A DNA stretch of 64,000 nt from Aliarcobacter thereius LMG 24486 (GCF_004214815.1 NZ_CP035926.1:744001-808000); one strand, 5' to 3'; counted from the first letter of the stretch, positions 37,638 to 46,905 are shown. A program made the numbers and translations. The notes: generated from the sequence alone by a model not told the origin.

Positions 37638-39263
37638 GTGGAAAATCTTTTATTGACACTATTCTTGGCTATCTTTTTAGCAACTGTTATAAATATAATA
37701 TTAAAAAAGTTTGAAGTATCTCCTATTATTGGTTATATTTTAACAGGAGCCATAATCTCATATGGTTTTCATTTTAAGGGTGCTGATATACAATCTTTAG
37801 ATGCCATTGCAGAGTTTGGTATAGTTTTTTTAATGTTTACAATAGGGCTTGAAATAAGTGTTGATAAAATTAAAAAAATGAAAGAGATTCTTCTTGTAAA
37901 TGGATTTTTGCAAGTTCATATAAGTGCAGCAATAATTTTTGCTATTGCATATCTTTTATTTCATTTAAGTATTGAAATATCTTTAATAGTCGCTTTTGCT
38001 TACTCTTTATCTTCAACAGCAATTGTTCTTCCATATTTTAAATCATCAAAAGATATTTATACTCCATATGGAGAAAAAAGTACAGCAATTTTGATTTATC
38101 AAGATTTAGCAGTAATTCCAATTTTACTTTTAATCTCTTTTTTGACAAATAAAGATTTAAGTATTACAGAAGTATTTATAAAAACTTTTATTTCTGCTAC
38201 TATTATTACACTTTTTATGTTTATTTTTGGAAAAAAGATAATTGATTGGTTATTAAGATTTTCATCAAAAACTAGATTAGAAGAGTTATTTTTTGGAGCT
38301 GTTTTTTCAATAGTTCTTGGAGCTTCTCTTTTAGCTGAATACCTTGGTTTTACATACTCTTTAGGAGCATTTTTAGCTGGTATGATAATAGCTGATACAA
38401 AATTTAGAATAAAAGTAGAATCAGATATTTCAAATTCAAAAGATTTACTTTTAGGAACATTCTTTTTTACAGTTGGAACGAAAATTGATATTTTATACTT
38501 TATAGAGAATATTCATATTGTTTTTGGACTATTTTTCCTTGTAATGCTTATAAAAGCAATAGTTATATACATTATTATTAGAAGAAAAGCAGATAAAAAC
38601 ACCTCTGTAAAAAGTGCAATAGCTCTTTGTCAAGTTGGAGAGTTTTCCTTTGCAATATTTACTTTGGCTTCAAATAAAGGATTAATTGAAGATAATGTAG
38701 CAAGTTTTTTAATGTTGATATCTGTTCTTTCTATGATTTTAACTCCTTTTTTATTAAATAATATTTATAAAATATCATCTTTGTTTTCTGTTGATTTATA
38801 TGAATCAGATGAGATAGAAATAGGTGATAAAGATAAGCATATAATAGTATCTGGTTTCTCTATTTTAGGAAGAGTTGTAGCAAAAGATTTAGCAGATAGA
38901 AATCTTCCTTTTATAATAGTTTCAAATGATATAAGACAGGTTCAAATAGCTACTAAATTAGGATATACAGCATATTTTGGACATCTTAATAAAAGATCAG
39001 TACTAGAAGCATTAAAAGTAGAAAAGAGTTCAAGTGTATTAATAACTACAACTGAAACTTATGAGAAAGTTTTAGTTTGTGATGCAATTTTGAAATATGC
39101 ACCTGAAACTAATATTATTTTAAAGTATGAATCTTTGGAAGAGAAGCACCATTTTCTAGATTTAAATATTAAAAAATTTGTTCATGCTCATGCAGAAGTA
39201 GGAAGACTTTTAGTTGAAGAAGCAACAAATTGTTGTGATATAAAACATTATAAATATGATTAA
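37638..39263 (+). CDS. CPA2-family cation/proton antiporter with TrkA-N domain (KefB/KefC-like)
   Basis: A 541-residue inner-membrane antiporter. The GTG start after CAGGTG gives a membrane-spanning N-terminus (LLLTLFLAIFLATVINII) and the family motif EVSPIIGYILTGAIIS. About twelve membrane segments follow, with FGIVFLMFTIGLEIS and LPYF/LIYQDLAVIPILL characteristic of CPA2. Residues ~400-540 form a TrkA-N nucleotide-binding domain (HIIVSGFSILGRVVAKDLADRN). Likely K+ or Na+/H+ exchange; gating by glutathione adducts, as in KefC, cannot be judged. It ends at a bidirectional terminator. Confidence 0.9.
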   Translation: MENLLLTLFLAIFLATVINIILKKFEVSPIIGYILTGAIISYGFHFKGADIQSLDAIAEFGIVFLMFTIGLEISVDKIKKMKEILLVNGFLQVHISAAIIFAIAYLLFHLSIEISLIVAFAYSLSSTAIVLPYFKSSKDIYTPYGEKSTAILIYQDLAVIPILLLISFLTNKDLSITEVFIKTFISATIITLFMFIFGKKIIDWLLRFSSKTRLEELFFGAVFSIVLGASLLAEYLGFTYSLGAFLAGMIIADTKFRIKVESDISNSKDLLLGTFFFTVGTKIDILYFIENIHIVFGLFFLVMLIKAIVIYIIIRRKADKNTSVKSAIALCQVGEFSFAIFTLASNKGLIEDNVASFLMLISVLSMILTPFLLNNIYKISSLFSVDLYESDEIEIGDKDKHIIVSGFSILGRVVAKDLADRNLPFIIVSNDIRQVQIATKLGYTAYFGHLNKRSVLEALKVEKSSSVLITTTETYEKVLVCDAILKYAPETNIILKYESLEEKHHFLDLNIKKFVHAHAEVGRLLVEEATNCCDIKHYKYD

Positions 39264-39286
39264 CAAGTAGCTTTATACTACTTGTT
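39262..39286. terminator. Bidirectional terminator between antiporter and glycosyltransferase genes
   Basis: The 9-bp arms AACAAGTAG (39262-39270) and CTACTTGTT (39278-39286) are followed by ATTTTTT on the plus strand. The stop codon of the convergent glycosyltransferase gene lies inside the stem. Confidence 0.8.
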
Positions 39287-41809
39287 ATTTTTTATAGAAT
39301 ATAGTTCTAAAGCTCTTAAAATAATCGCACTAATATATGGGATAGCTTGAATTAAAATTGTACTAGCAAATAGATATATTTCGAATATTCCTGAATTATT
39401 TGTATATAAAAGTGAGAAAAATGCACTTAAGAGTAAAACTGCAAATATTGTTTCATATTTTATAGGGCTTGAACCTTTCTTTGCTTTTCCACCTTTTTGG
39501 GTTCTTTTAAAAGGTAATCCATCTTTAATAAATCCATCAAAAACAGCTTTAAAAATAATTAATTGAAGACTCATAGATGCAATTGAACTTAAAAATATTT
39601 CTTTAAATGTAGCTTTTACTTTTGTTCTATATAAAATAAATGTATGCAAAATGTTTACTAAAAATGCTGTTATAATCGGGATTGTAAGAGGAATTGTAGG
39701 AATTGTAACACCAACAAAAATAATAACAGGAACCCAAATAATATTCATAATTGCCATCACAGGACCCATAGCATCACTTAACCAAAAAAACCATCCAGTT
39801 ACAAATTTATTTTTTTGAGCAGGGCTTAATTTTGTTGAGCTAGGTTTAAATTCTCTCCAATGCTTTTTTAAAATCTGAATAGCACCATATGCCCATCTAT
39901 GTCTTTGAGTTTTAAAAGCTTCAACACTATCAGGAAGTAAACCAAAACCATATCTTCTATTTGTGTAATGAGCTATATATCCAGCTTCAAAAAGTCTAAG
40001 ACCTAATTCACTATCTTCAACAATAGTATCAGTTCCCCAACCACCAACTTCTATCATAGCACTAAGTCTTACCATAACCATTGTTCCATGAACAACAATT
40101 GCATTTTCTTCATTTCTATCAACCATACCAATATCAAAAAAACCAGCATATTCAGCATTCATAGCAGATTTTATTATACTTTCATCTCCATCTCTATGAT
40201 CTTGTGGTGCTTGAACAATTGCTACTTTTGGATCATCAAAAAGAGGAACTAAGTCTACAAGCCAAGATGATTCAACTTTATAATCAGCATCAATAACAGC
40301 AATAATCTCAGCATCTTTGTCTGTATAATCAAGTGCCATATTTAAAGCTCCTGCTTTAAAACCTGTACAAGTTATATCAAGATATTTGAATCTTTCTCCT
40401 AAATCTTTGCATAATTCTTTTATAGGAGATTTATAATAATCCTCAGGAGTGTTATTTATAATTACTAAAACTTCATAATTTGGATAAGTAAGTTTTGAAA
40501 GACTTTTTAAAGTTTCAGATAAAACATGAGGCTCCTCTTTATATGCTGGAACATGAATTGATACTTTTGGGATATTTTTTGATTTTAAATCAAGTGGAAT
40601 AAGTCTTGATGGAGCTATTCCAATTGAGCTTCTAAAAAGTTCATTTGCTTTAGCTAAAGTAATAATTACAAGTGGAATCATTAGAAAACTTCCCATTCCC
40701 CACATAATCCACATTCCAAAATTCATATAGTTTAAAAGTGGATAGAAAATTGCCATAACAATACCAAATGCCATACCAAAAGATGCAATACTATATGCAA
40801 AAAAATGACTTGCATTTATTTTTTGATTTCTAATTCCTATAAAAGTAAGAAATACTCCTAAAAATAGAGCAGAAAATATTTGATAAGCCCAATATTTATT
40901 TGCTTGAAACTCTCCATGAAGAGTAAATTTTGCTTCTCTATTTGTGTCAAAAAGTCCCCAATATTGACCTACATTTCCTTCATCATAACCTTTCCAAGGT
41001 TGGTCAAAAGCTTCAATAATATTATAAGTGTATCCTTTTTCTTTTGCTAAATTTAGAAAACCTCTTATTGCTCTTGCTTGATTTTTAATACTAGGAACTG
41101 CACTATTATTGTTGTATCCAAGGCTTGGCCAACCTGTTTCTCCTATTACAATCTTTTTATATGGAAAAAGATTTTGAATTAGAGTGAATTTTTCTACAAG
41201 GAAGCTATTATATTGTTTTATTGGAACCTTTTCCCAATAAGGTAATATATGAATCATCACATAATCAACATAAGATGATAATTCAGGATTTTTCTCCCAA
41301 ATATCCCAAGTTTCAGCAATTGTTACTGGTTTTGTAGTAAAATCTTTTACTAAAGTAAGATAAGTAAAAAGTTCAATAGGATCTAAATCTTTTCTTAATA
41401 AAACTTCATTTCCAACAATTATACTATCTATTAATGATGGATAGTTTTCAAGTAAAGAGGAAGCTCTAATAATTTCAATATTATTCTCTTCCTTATCTTT
41501 ACCTAGCCAAAGACCCAAATCTATTCTTAAATTTGAGTTTTCTAAACCACTAATAGCTTCTAAAATTTTTTCAGCTTCTTTTGTACCATAAGTTCTTATT
41601 TTATATGTATAATCATTTAATAAAATAATATCTTTTCTAATATCTTCATCTTTTAATAAATTTCTTTCAAAACCTTCAAATGGTGAATATGAAACAGACT
41701 GTACTTTATCAAAAGAATCCTCTTTTAAGTTTATAAAGTTAGCATTTGTAAGCCAATAAAATAGTAAAAATAGTCCAGATAAACTTAGTGCAAATATCAA
41801 ATATCTCAA
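39278..41809 (-). CDS. Fused GH17-like and processive GT2 glycosyltransferase (beta-glucan type)
   Basis: An 843-residue inner-membrane protein. After one N-terminal membrane anchor (residues ~3-20) comes a GH17-like TIM-barrel domain to about residue 300, with IIVGNEVLLR and IVIGETGWPS holding the two catalytic Glu. Two or more membrane segments lead to a GT2 domain with VIDADYK (DxD), EDSELG and QRHRWAYG, the processive synthase set. More membrane segments end the protein. This domain order is known in NdvB-type beta-1,3-glucan synthases, where the GH17 part remodels chains. A periplasmic or exported glucan is inferred. It is monocistronic. Confidence 0.85.
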   Translation of the reverse strand: MRYLIFALSLSGLFLLFYWLTNANFINLKEDSFDKVQSVSYSPFEGFERNLLKDEDIRKDIILLNDYTYKIRTYGTKEAEKILEAISGLENSNLRIDLGLWLGKDKEENNIEIIRASSLLENYPSLIDSIIVGNEVLLRKDLDPIELFTYLTLVKDFTTKPVTIAETWDIWEKNPELSSYVDYVMIHILPYWEKVPIKQYNSFLVEKFTLIQNLFPYKKIVIGETGWPSLGYNNNSAVPSIKNQARAIRGFLNLAKEKGYTYNIIEAFDQPWKGYDEGNVGQYWGLFDTNREAKFTLHGEFQANKYWAYQIFSALFLGVFLTFIGIRNQKINASHFFAYSIASFGMAFGIVMAIFYPLLNYMNFGMWIMWGMGSFLMIPLVIITLAKANELFRSSIGIAPSRLIPLDLKSKNIPKVSIHVPAYKEEPHVLSETLKSLSKLTYPNYEVLVIINNTPEDYYKSPIKELCKDLGERFKYLDITCTGFKAGALNMALDYTDKDAEIIAVIDADYKVESSWLVDLVPLFDDPKVAIVQAPQDHRDGDESIIKSAMNAEYAGFFDIGMVDRNEENAIVVHGTMVMVRLSAMIEVGGWGTDTIVEDSELGLRLFEAGYIAHYTNRRYGFGLLPDSVEAFKTQRHRWAYGAIQILKKHWREFKPSSTKLSPAQKNKFVTGWFFWLSDAMGPVMAIMNIIWVPVIIFVGVTIPTIPLTIPIITAFLVNILHTFILYRTKVKATFKEIFLSSIASMSLQLIIFKAVFDGFIKDGLPFKRTQKGGKAKKGSSPIKYETIFAVLLLSAFFSLLYTNNSGIFEIYLFASTILIQAIPYISAIILRALELYSIKNNK

Positions 41810-41889
41810 TCTTGAGCTCCTTATATAAAAAGCTAGATATTATCATCATTTTGATAGAATAAATCTTAATAATTAACTTAAGGACTTTT

Positions 41890-42327
41890 GTGAATTCACT
41901 TTTTATAGCATTTTTTATTGCATTAATAGCAACTTTTGGGAGTTTGTTTTTTTCTGAAATTATGAATTTTATTCCTTGTTCTTTGTGTTGGTACCAAAGA
42001 ATATTTATGTATCCTCTTCTATTTATTTTGGCTATTTCTTTACTTTATAAAGATAGTAAAGTAATTTTAAATGCAAGTCCACTAGCTTTTGTTGGATTTT
42101 TAATTTCTATTTATCATAATTTATTAGTTTATAAAATAATTCCAGAAGATTTATCTCCTTGCATAGGAGGAGTTCCTTGTAGTGTAGATTATCTAAATAT
42201 CTTAGGATTTATAACAATTCCTCTATTATCATTATTAGCATTTTTTATAATTTTAATTTGCTTAATGCTTCATTATCTTTCATTGGTTAAAGTTTCAAAA
42301 AATTTAAGGGAGAATCATGCAGAATAA
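41890..42327 (+). CDS. dsbB: DsbB-family disulfide oxidoreductase
   Basis: A 145-residue inner-membrane protein with four membrane segments that reoxidises a DsbA-type partner and passes electrons to quinone. The first redox pair is Cys30-Cys33 (PCSLCWYQR); the second is Cys91 and Cys97 in the second periplasmic loop (SPCIGGVPC). The CxxC plus CxxxxxC layout fits the DsbB/BdbC family. GTG start after AAGGA. It overlaps the next gene by 11 bases, so the oxidase and its partner are translated together. Confidence 0.9.
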   Translation: MNSLFIAFFIALIATFGSLFFSEIMNFIPCSLCWYQRIFMYPLLFILAISLLYKDSKVILNASPLAFVGFLISIYHNLLVYKIIPEDLSPCIGGVPCSVDYLNILGFITIPLLSLLAFFIILICLMLHYLSLVKVSKNLRENHAE

Positions 42328-42976
42328 ATTAAAAGTTATTATCTCTGTACTTTTAGTAATAGGATTATTTATTGGGCTTTCATTTTTTTATAAGAATTCA
42401 AAAACAGAAGAGAGTTATTCAATAAGTAAAGAAGATAAAGAGTTGATTTTAAAAAGAGATTATTCATATAAAATCGGTGATAATTCTAAAAATATAACAG
42501 TAGTTCAATTTATTGATCCAGAGTGTGAATCATGTGCAATTTTTCATGAGTTTGTAAAAAAACTTTATAAAGATTATTACAATGAAATAGAGATTATTAC
42601 AAAATATATTCCAAATCATAAAAATTCAGCATTTGCAATTAAGCTTTTAGAAGCATCAAGAAATCAAGGATTATATGAAGAGTCATTAGATATTATATTT
42701 TCTACTCAAGATTTATGGGCGAAACACAATTTCGAAAAACCAGAACTTTTATACGGATTTTTATCACAAATACCAAATATTGATATGAAAAAATTAAAAA
42801 TTGATATGGAAGATGAAAATATATTAAATATTATAAAACAAGATAAAAATGATGCACTATCTTTAGGTGTATTAGGAACACCAACACTATTTATAAATGG
42901 TGAACTATTAAAAAGATTATCAAGTGAAGAGCTATTTGATATAGTATTTAAGAATATTATAAAAGAGGAGAAATAG
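42317..42976 (+). CDS. DsbA-like thioredoxin-fold thiol oxidoreductase (BdbD type)
   Basis: A 219-residue periplasmic protein held by an N-terminal membrane segment (residues ~6-25). The thioredoxin fold has an active site DPECESC (Cys70, Cys73) and the cis-Pro loop LGTPTLFING near residue 190. It would introduce disulfides into exported proteins and be reoxidised by the upstream DsbB. The CESC active site differs from CPHC of E. coli DsbA. Adjacent to the TlpA-like gene, with which it shares an operon. Confidence 0.88.
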   Translation: MQNKLKVIISVLLVIGLFIGLSFFYKNSKTEESYSISKEDKELILKRDYSYKIGDNSKNITVVQFIDPECESCAIFHEFVKKLYKDYYNEIEIITKYIPNHKNSAFAIKLLEASRNQGLYEESLDIIFSTQDLWAKHNFEKPELLYGFLSQIPNIDMKKLKIDMEDENILNIIKQDKNDALSLGVLGTPTLFINGELLKRLSSEELFDIVFKNIIKEEK

Positions 42977-43546
42977 ATGAAAAGTTTAAAATATATATTA
43001 TTTGTGTTTATAGTTTCTTTATTTGTAGCTTGTGATAGTGGAGGAAGTATAAATTCAAACTCTTTAGCAAAAAATAAAATAAATGAGATTGAAGCAGAGT
43101 TTGAGTCTAAAAGCTTTGTATTAACAAGTTCAGATAATAAAAAGATTGAATTCTCTACAACAGAAATTGGAGCAGATTTTAAAGACTTTAAAGATAAAAA
43201 AGTAGTGATTATTGATATTTTTGCAACTTGGTGTCCACCTTGTATAGAGAGTTTACCAATGTTAAAAGCAATTCAAGAAAAAAATAAAGATGATTTACAA
43301 ATTATATCTGTACTTTTTCAAGATGAAAAAAGTGTTGAAGAGATAAATGATTTTATAGAAGAGCATAAAATAAACTATCCAATAACAATGGGAGAAGAGA
43401 ATCAAGCTTTAGCAGATGAATTAAATGTAAGAAGAGTTCCTGAAATGTTTTTATTTTCAAAAAGTGGAAAGTTTGTTCATAAATTTGTAGGAAAAGTTCC
43501 AGAAGATGAACTTGAAAAATATTTAAAAATAGCTATTGAAAACTAA
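42977..43546 (+). CDS. TlpA-like thioredoxin-fold lipoprotein
   Basis: A 189-residue exported redox protein. A lipobox (LFVAC, Cys19) marks it as a lipoprotein. The thioredoxin domain runs from about residue 45, with FATWCPPC (Cys86, Cys89) and the cis-Pro loop VRRVPEMFLF. Such proteins usually keep thiols reduced, for example for cytochrome c maturation, but some act with DsbA/DsbB. The start follows the dsbA-like stop directly (GAGGAGAAATAG before ATG). It is the last gene before a terminator. Confidence 0.88.
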   Translation: MKSLKYILFVFIVSLFVACDSGGSINSNSLAKNKINEIEAEFESKSFVLTSSDNKKIEFSTTEIGADFKDFKDKKVVIIDIFATWCPPCIESLPMLKAIQEKNKDDLQIISVLFQDEKSVEEINDFIEEHKINYPITMGEENQALADELNVRRVPEMFLFSKSGKFVHKFVGKVPEDELEKYLKIAIEN

Positions 43547-43567
43547 TTAATAATTTAAATATTATAT

Positions 43568-43599
43568 AAAGTAGGGTAATTTTGAATTATTCCTACTTT
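43568..43599. terminator. Bidirectional terminator between the Dsb cluster and selD
   Basis: The arms AAAGTAGG (43568-43575) and CCTACTTT (43592-43599) surround a loop that can pair further (AATT/AATT). It lies between the convergent tlpA-like and selD genes. Confidence 0.7.
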
Positions 43600-43605
43600 A
43601 GTAAT

Positions 43606-44640
43606 TTAATAAATTAATATCTCTTTTTCATCTTTTGGAATAACTTCACCAATAATTTTTGCGTATCCAAAACTATAATCTTCTATCTCTTTTAAAAACT
43701 CTTTTGCATCATTTTTATCTATTGCTAGTAAAAGACCACCTGAAGTTTGTGCATCACAAAGAATTGTTTTTAGTGATTCATCAATATTAATAAAACTTGA
43801 TTTATCTTCAATAAATTTTATATTTCTTTTTGAACCACCTGGAATGACTCCATTTTTACAAAATTCAAAAGCCTCTTTTACATAAGGAACACTTGAAGAG
43901 TCTATTTTGAAACTAATATTTTCATTTATACATTCAAATGCATGACCTAAAAGACCAAAACCTGTAATATCTGTACATGAACTAACTTTATATTTCTTCA
44001 TAATATTTGATGGAATATAGTTTAAACTAGCCATAATATCTGCACAATGTTTGATTAAATTTAAAGGTATTAAATCTCTTTTTATTGCAGTTGTTAAAAT
44101 ACCCATTCCAAGTGGTTTTGTTAAAATTAATATATCTCCAATTTTTGCACTATTATTTCTTATGATTTTTTTTGGATTTATAATACCTGTTACACTCAAA
44201 CCATAATACATTTCAGGTGTTTGAATAGTATGACCTCCAAGAAGTGAACCACCACACTCTTTTATCTTATCATTTCCACCTTTTAAAATCTCTCCAAGAG
44301 CCTCTTTTGAAACATTAGTGGCATCAAAACCTACTACATTTAATGCTGTTTTTACATCTGCACCCATAGCAAAAACATCACTTAAAGAGTTTGCAGCTGC
44401 AATTTGTCCATAAATATATGGATCATCAACAACAGGTGTTATAAAATCAACTGTTTGAACTATTGCTAAGTCTTCATTTAATTGATAAATTCCTGCATCA
44501 TCACTTGTATCAAATCCTACTAAAATTTGTTCACTTTTTGATTCTAAGTTACAAAGAGCTTGTTTTAGATCCCCCGGACCCATCTTTGCAGCACAACCAG
44601 CAGCTTGAACGAATTTTGTTAATTTATATTCGTTATTCAT
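43606..44640 (-). CDS. selD: Selenide, water dikinase (selenophosphate synthetase)
   Basis: Makes selenophosphate from selenide and ATP, the selenium donor for selenocysteine-tRNA and so for the Sec codon of fdhA in this window. The active loop reads AAGCAAKMGPGDL: Cys16 and Lys19 match the essential Cys17 and Lys20 of E. coli, while the second Cys of GCGCK is Ala. Nucleotide and metal motifs follow (DDAGIYQL, QTVDFITP, AANSLSDVFAMGA, LLGGHT, DITGFGLLGH). At 344 residues it is full length. It has Cys rather than Sec at the active site. selA and selB are not in the window. Confidence 0.95.
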   Translation of the reverse strand: MNNEYKLTKFVQAAGCAAKMGPGDLKQALCNLESKSEQILVGFDTSDDAGIYQLNEDLAIVQTVDFITPVVDDPYIYGQIAAANSLSDVFAMGADVKTALNVVGFDATNVSKEALGEILKGGNDKIKECGGSLLGGHTIQTPEMYYGLSVTGIINPKKIIRNNSAKIGDILILTKPLGMGILTTAIKRDLIPLNLIKHCADIMASLNYIPSNIMKKYKVSSCTDITGFGLLGHAFECINENISFKIDSSSVPYVKEAFEFCKNGVIPGGSKRNIKFIEDKSSFINIDESLKTILCDAQTSGGLLLAIDKNDAKEFLKEIEDYSFGYAKIIGEVIPKDEKEILIY

Positions 44641-44781
44641 TTATTAGTCTTTCTTTAAAAATAGTCTTAATTATACTTAAGCATATTTAAAAATTTAGTT
44701 AAGTTAAAGTAAATAAAATTTTACTATTTAAGTTTAACTTTACAAAATATTATATATTATAAAAATCTAATTAGTTCATAG

Positions 44782-44802
44782 ACCATAGGTTATGGTTTGA
44801 CA
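44782..44802 (+). promoter_or_regulatory. Palindrome abutting a -35-like box upstream of the transglutaminase gene
   Basis: ACCATA-GGT-TATGGT (44782-44796) is immediately followed by TTGACA (44797-44802). A palindrome touching a -35 is a usual place for an activator. A convincing -10 was not seen, so the promoter is tentative. The rest of 44641-44864 is AT-rich and shows no gene. Confidence 0.4.
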
Positions 44803-44864
44803 TAAAGAGAGCTTTTACCTTTCTTTTATCTCTTAATAGAACAAAATACTACAAAGAATATATT

Positions 44865-45959
44865 ATGAAAAGAAGATCGTTTTTAAAAACGACAGCACTA
44901 TTTTCAAGTGCAATAGCTCTGTCTCCAAATTTTGTTTTCGCAAAAGAAGATAGAAATCCATTTGGTATTACACAAACTCCTAGAAAATTTACTGTAACAA
45001 ATAAATATGAGTTTGAACAAAGTAAAGAGATAATACAAGTTTGGATTCCACTTCCAAAGAATGAGAGTTATCATGAGGTATTAGATATTGATTATAAAGG
45101 AAATTATATAGATGCTAAAATTGTAAAGAATCTTTACAATACAGATGTTTTATATGCAAAATGGAATAATAAAGATATAAAACCAAAGCTTGATTTAGAA
45201 TTTTCAGTTATTATGCAAAGAAGAACAACAGATTTTTCAAAAGCTACATCAAAAACTAATTATCCAAAAGATGTAAAAGTATATCTTGAAGGTACAAAAC
45301 ATATTCCTGTTACAAAGAAATTAACAAACTATGTAGATGATATTACAAAAGATTCTAAAACACCACTTCAAAAAGCTCAAGCTATTTATGATTGGACAGT
45401 TTCAACTATGTATAGAGATGAGAGTGTTATTGGTTGTGGAATTGGTGATGCACAAAAATCAATTGAAGAGAAAATTTATGGTGGAAAATGTACAGATATA
45501 AGCTCTGTATTTGTATGTTTATTAAGAAATGCAAAAATCCCAGCAAGGGAGACTTTTGGAATTAGAGTAGGGCAATCAAAAATCTCAAATGCTTGTGGAA
45601 AAGCAGATGAAAAAGGTTTTGCAAATATTACAGGAGCTCAACATTGTAGAGCAGAGTTTTATATAGATGGACTGGGATGGGTTCCTTGTGATCCAGCAGA
45701 TGTTACAAAGGTAAAATTAGCTGAAAATTTAACTAATGATAGTAAAAAACTAAAAGATGTAAAAGAGTATTTTTTTGGTTCTTGGGAGATGAATTGGGTA
45801 GCATTTAATAGTGCAAGAGATTTTATATTAAATCCAAAACCAACGCAATATCCATTAAATATGCTAGGTTATCCATATGCTGAAATTGGAGAGGATGCAA
45901 AAGATTATTATAATCCTAAAACTTTTAAATATATTTATACTTCTCAAGAGATTTTATGA
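44865..45959 (+). CDS. Exported transglutaminase-like (cysteine protease fold) protein
   Basis: A 364-residue protein with a twin-arginine-like signal (KRRSFLKTTALFSSAIAL, residues 2-19; mature from about AKEDR). The transglutaminase-core triad is complete: Cys209 (YGGKCTDISS), His260 (TGAQHCRAEFYI) and Asp276 (WVPCDPADV). Enzymes with this fold are usually proteases or amidases in bacteria; the substrate is unknown. The stop overlaps the MerT-like start (ATGA), so the genes are coupled. A link between this protein and metal handling is suggested only by the operon. Confidence 0.85.
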   Translation: MKRRSFLKTTALFSSAIALSPNFVFAKEDRNPFGITQTPRKFTVTNKYEFEQSKEIIQVWIPLPKNESYHEVLDIDYKGNYIDAKIVKNLYNTDVLYAKWNNKDIKPKLDLEFSVIMQRRTTDFSKATSKTNYPKDVKVYLEGTKHIPVTKKLTNYVDDITKDSKTPLQKAQAIYDWTVSTMYRDESVIGCGIGDAQKSIEEKIYGGKCTDISSVFVCLLRNAKIPARETFGIRVGQSKISNACGKADEKGFANITGAQHCRAEFYIDGLGWVPCDPADVTKVKLAENLTNDSKKLKDVKEYFFGSWEMNWVAFNSARDFILNPKPTQYPLNMLGYPYAEIGEDAKDYYNPKTFKYIYTSQEIL

Positions 45960-46282
45960 GAAAAGATAGTTTAGTGATAATTGGAGCAGTTTTAACTGCT
46001 CTTTTATCAACACTTTGTTGTCTTCCAGCATTAATATTTATATTTTTTGGAGTATCAAGTGGATTTTTAAGTTTTTTTACAACTTTAGAATATACTAGAA
46101 TTCCATTTGCTATTTTATCAATTATATTTTTTTTGATATCAATTTATCATTTTAATAAAAAAATATCATGTAGTTGTAATAAAAGAGCTAGATTCAAAAG
46201 TTATATATTAGTTTTAATATTTCTTATATTAATCTTATTATTACTTTTTTATCCAGAGATTTTACCACTTTTTATGGAGTAA
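45956..46282 (+). CDS. MerT-like membrane metal transporter
   Basis: A 108-residue inner-membrane protein with three hydrophobic segments. The vicinal pair Cys21-Cys22 in the first segment (STLCCLPALIF) is the MerT metal-entry site, and a CSC pair near residue 72 lies in the cytoplasmic loop, as in MerT. MerT carries Hg2+ inward, but similar proteins in organisms without mercury reductase may carry copper or other soft metals; no merA or merR is seen here. It is followed 2 bases later by the HMA protein. Confidence 0.75.
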   Translation: MRKDSLVIIGAVLTALLSTLCCLPALIFIFFGVSSGFLSFFTTLEYTRIPFAILSIIFFLISIYHFNKKISCSCNKRARFKSYILVLIFLILILLLLFYPEILPLFME

Positions 46283-46284
46283 AT

Positions 46285-46563
46285 ATGAGAGTTTTATTTC
46301 TATTTTTTATGTTTTTAAATATTGTTTTTTCTTCACAAATAACAGTTTTTAAAGTTGAAGGAATGCATTGCCCTTTGTGTACGACAGCTGTTAAACAAGC
46401 TATTTTAAAACTTGAGGGAGTTAAAAAAGTAAGTGCTAGACTTAACACTAAAAAAGTGAGCGTTATTTATAATGAAAAAGTAAAAATAGAAGATATATTA
46501 AAAGCAATTAAAACAACTTCATATGAAGGAGTTGAACTAAGTACTCATAAATATGAAGAGTAA
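46285..46563 (+). CDS. Periplasmic heavy-metal-binding HMA protein (MerP-like)
   Basis: A 92-residue exported protein: signal peptide (residues 1-17), then one HMA domain with GMHCPLC (Cys29, Cys32) and the typical second half (LEGVKKVSARLNTKKVSVIYNEKVKIEDILKAIK). It binds a soft metal ion and would pass it to the MerT-like partner just upstream. Whether the metal is mercury, copper or silver cannot be told. It ends the three-gene cluster and is convergent with the XRE regulator gene, 4 bases away. Confidence 0.85.
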   Translation: MRVLFLFFMFLNIVFSSQITVFKVEGMHCPLCTTAVKQAILKLEGVKKVSARLNTKKVSVIYNEKVKIEDILKAIKTTSYEGVELSTHKYEE

Positions 46564-46567
46564 AAAG

Positions 46568-46831
46568 CTATTTTATTATTTCATCAGTATCTTCAAAAAT
46601 ATCATTTATTGATACTTCTAAAATAGAACAAATTTTAAAAATATGTTCTAAATTGAATTTTTTACCATATTTATAAATTTCAGCTTTTGCTATATGACCT
46701 ACTGAGTCATATCCCATAGCATTTGCAAGTTTTAATTGACTAAAGCCTTTTTTCATTCTAGCATTTTTAATATTTTCACCAATTTTTTTATAAAAAAGTT
46801 CTATTTTTTCATCGTTATTATAAATTTTCAA
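46568..46831 (-). CDS. XRE-family HTH regulator
   Basis: An 87-residue DNA-binding protein. The helix-turn-helix covers residues ~17-70 (IGENIKNARMKKGFSQLKLANAMGYDSVGHIAKAEIYKYGKKFNLEHIFKICSILEVSINDIF). The start is TTG at 46831; no in-frame ATG precedes the HTH. The start region overlaps AATGTTCC, half of the 18-bp palindrome at 46888-46905, so autoregulation is likely. It is divergent from the TonB receptor gene across a 200-bp control region. The ligand, if any, is unknown. Confidence 0.8.
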   Translation of the reverse strand: MKIYNNDEKIELFYKKIGENIKNARMKKGFSQLKLANAMGYDSVGHIAKAEIYKYGKKFNLEHIFKICSILEVSINDIFEDTDEIIK

Positions 46832-46887
46832 TAATGTTCCATAGGTATAAGTTTAATTTAATTCTATAAAAGATAATATTTGCTTTC

Positions 46888-46905
46888 AATGTTCCTAGGA
46901 ACATT
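46888..46905. promoter_or_regulatory. Perfect 18-bp palindrome, candidate XRE operator
   Basis: AATGTTCCTAGGAACATT is its own reverse complement. The half-site AATGTTCC occurs again at 46833-46840 at the start of the XRE gene. The two sites flank the likely XRE promoter, which fits autorepression. Confidence 0.65.

Noticed and set aside
44641-44864. A small RNA or gene in the selD-transglutaminase gap
   Set aside because: Only AT-rich sequence, one imperfect inverted repeat and a short palindrome were seen; there is no coding signal or stable RNA-like fold with a terminator.
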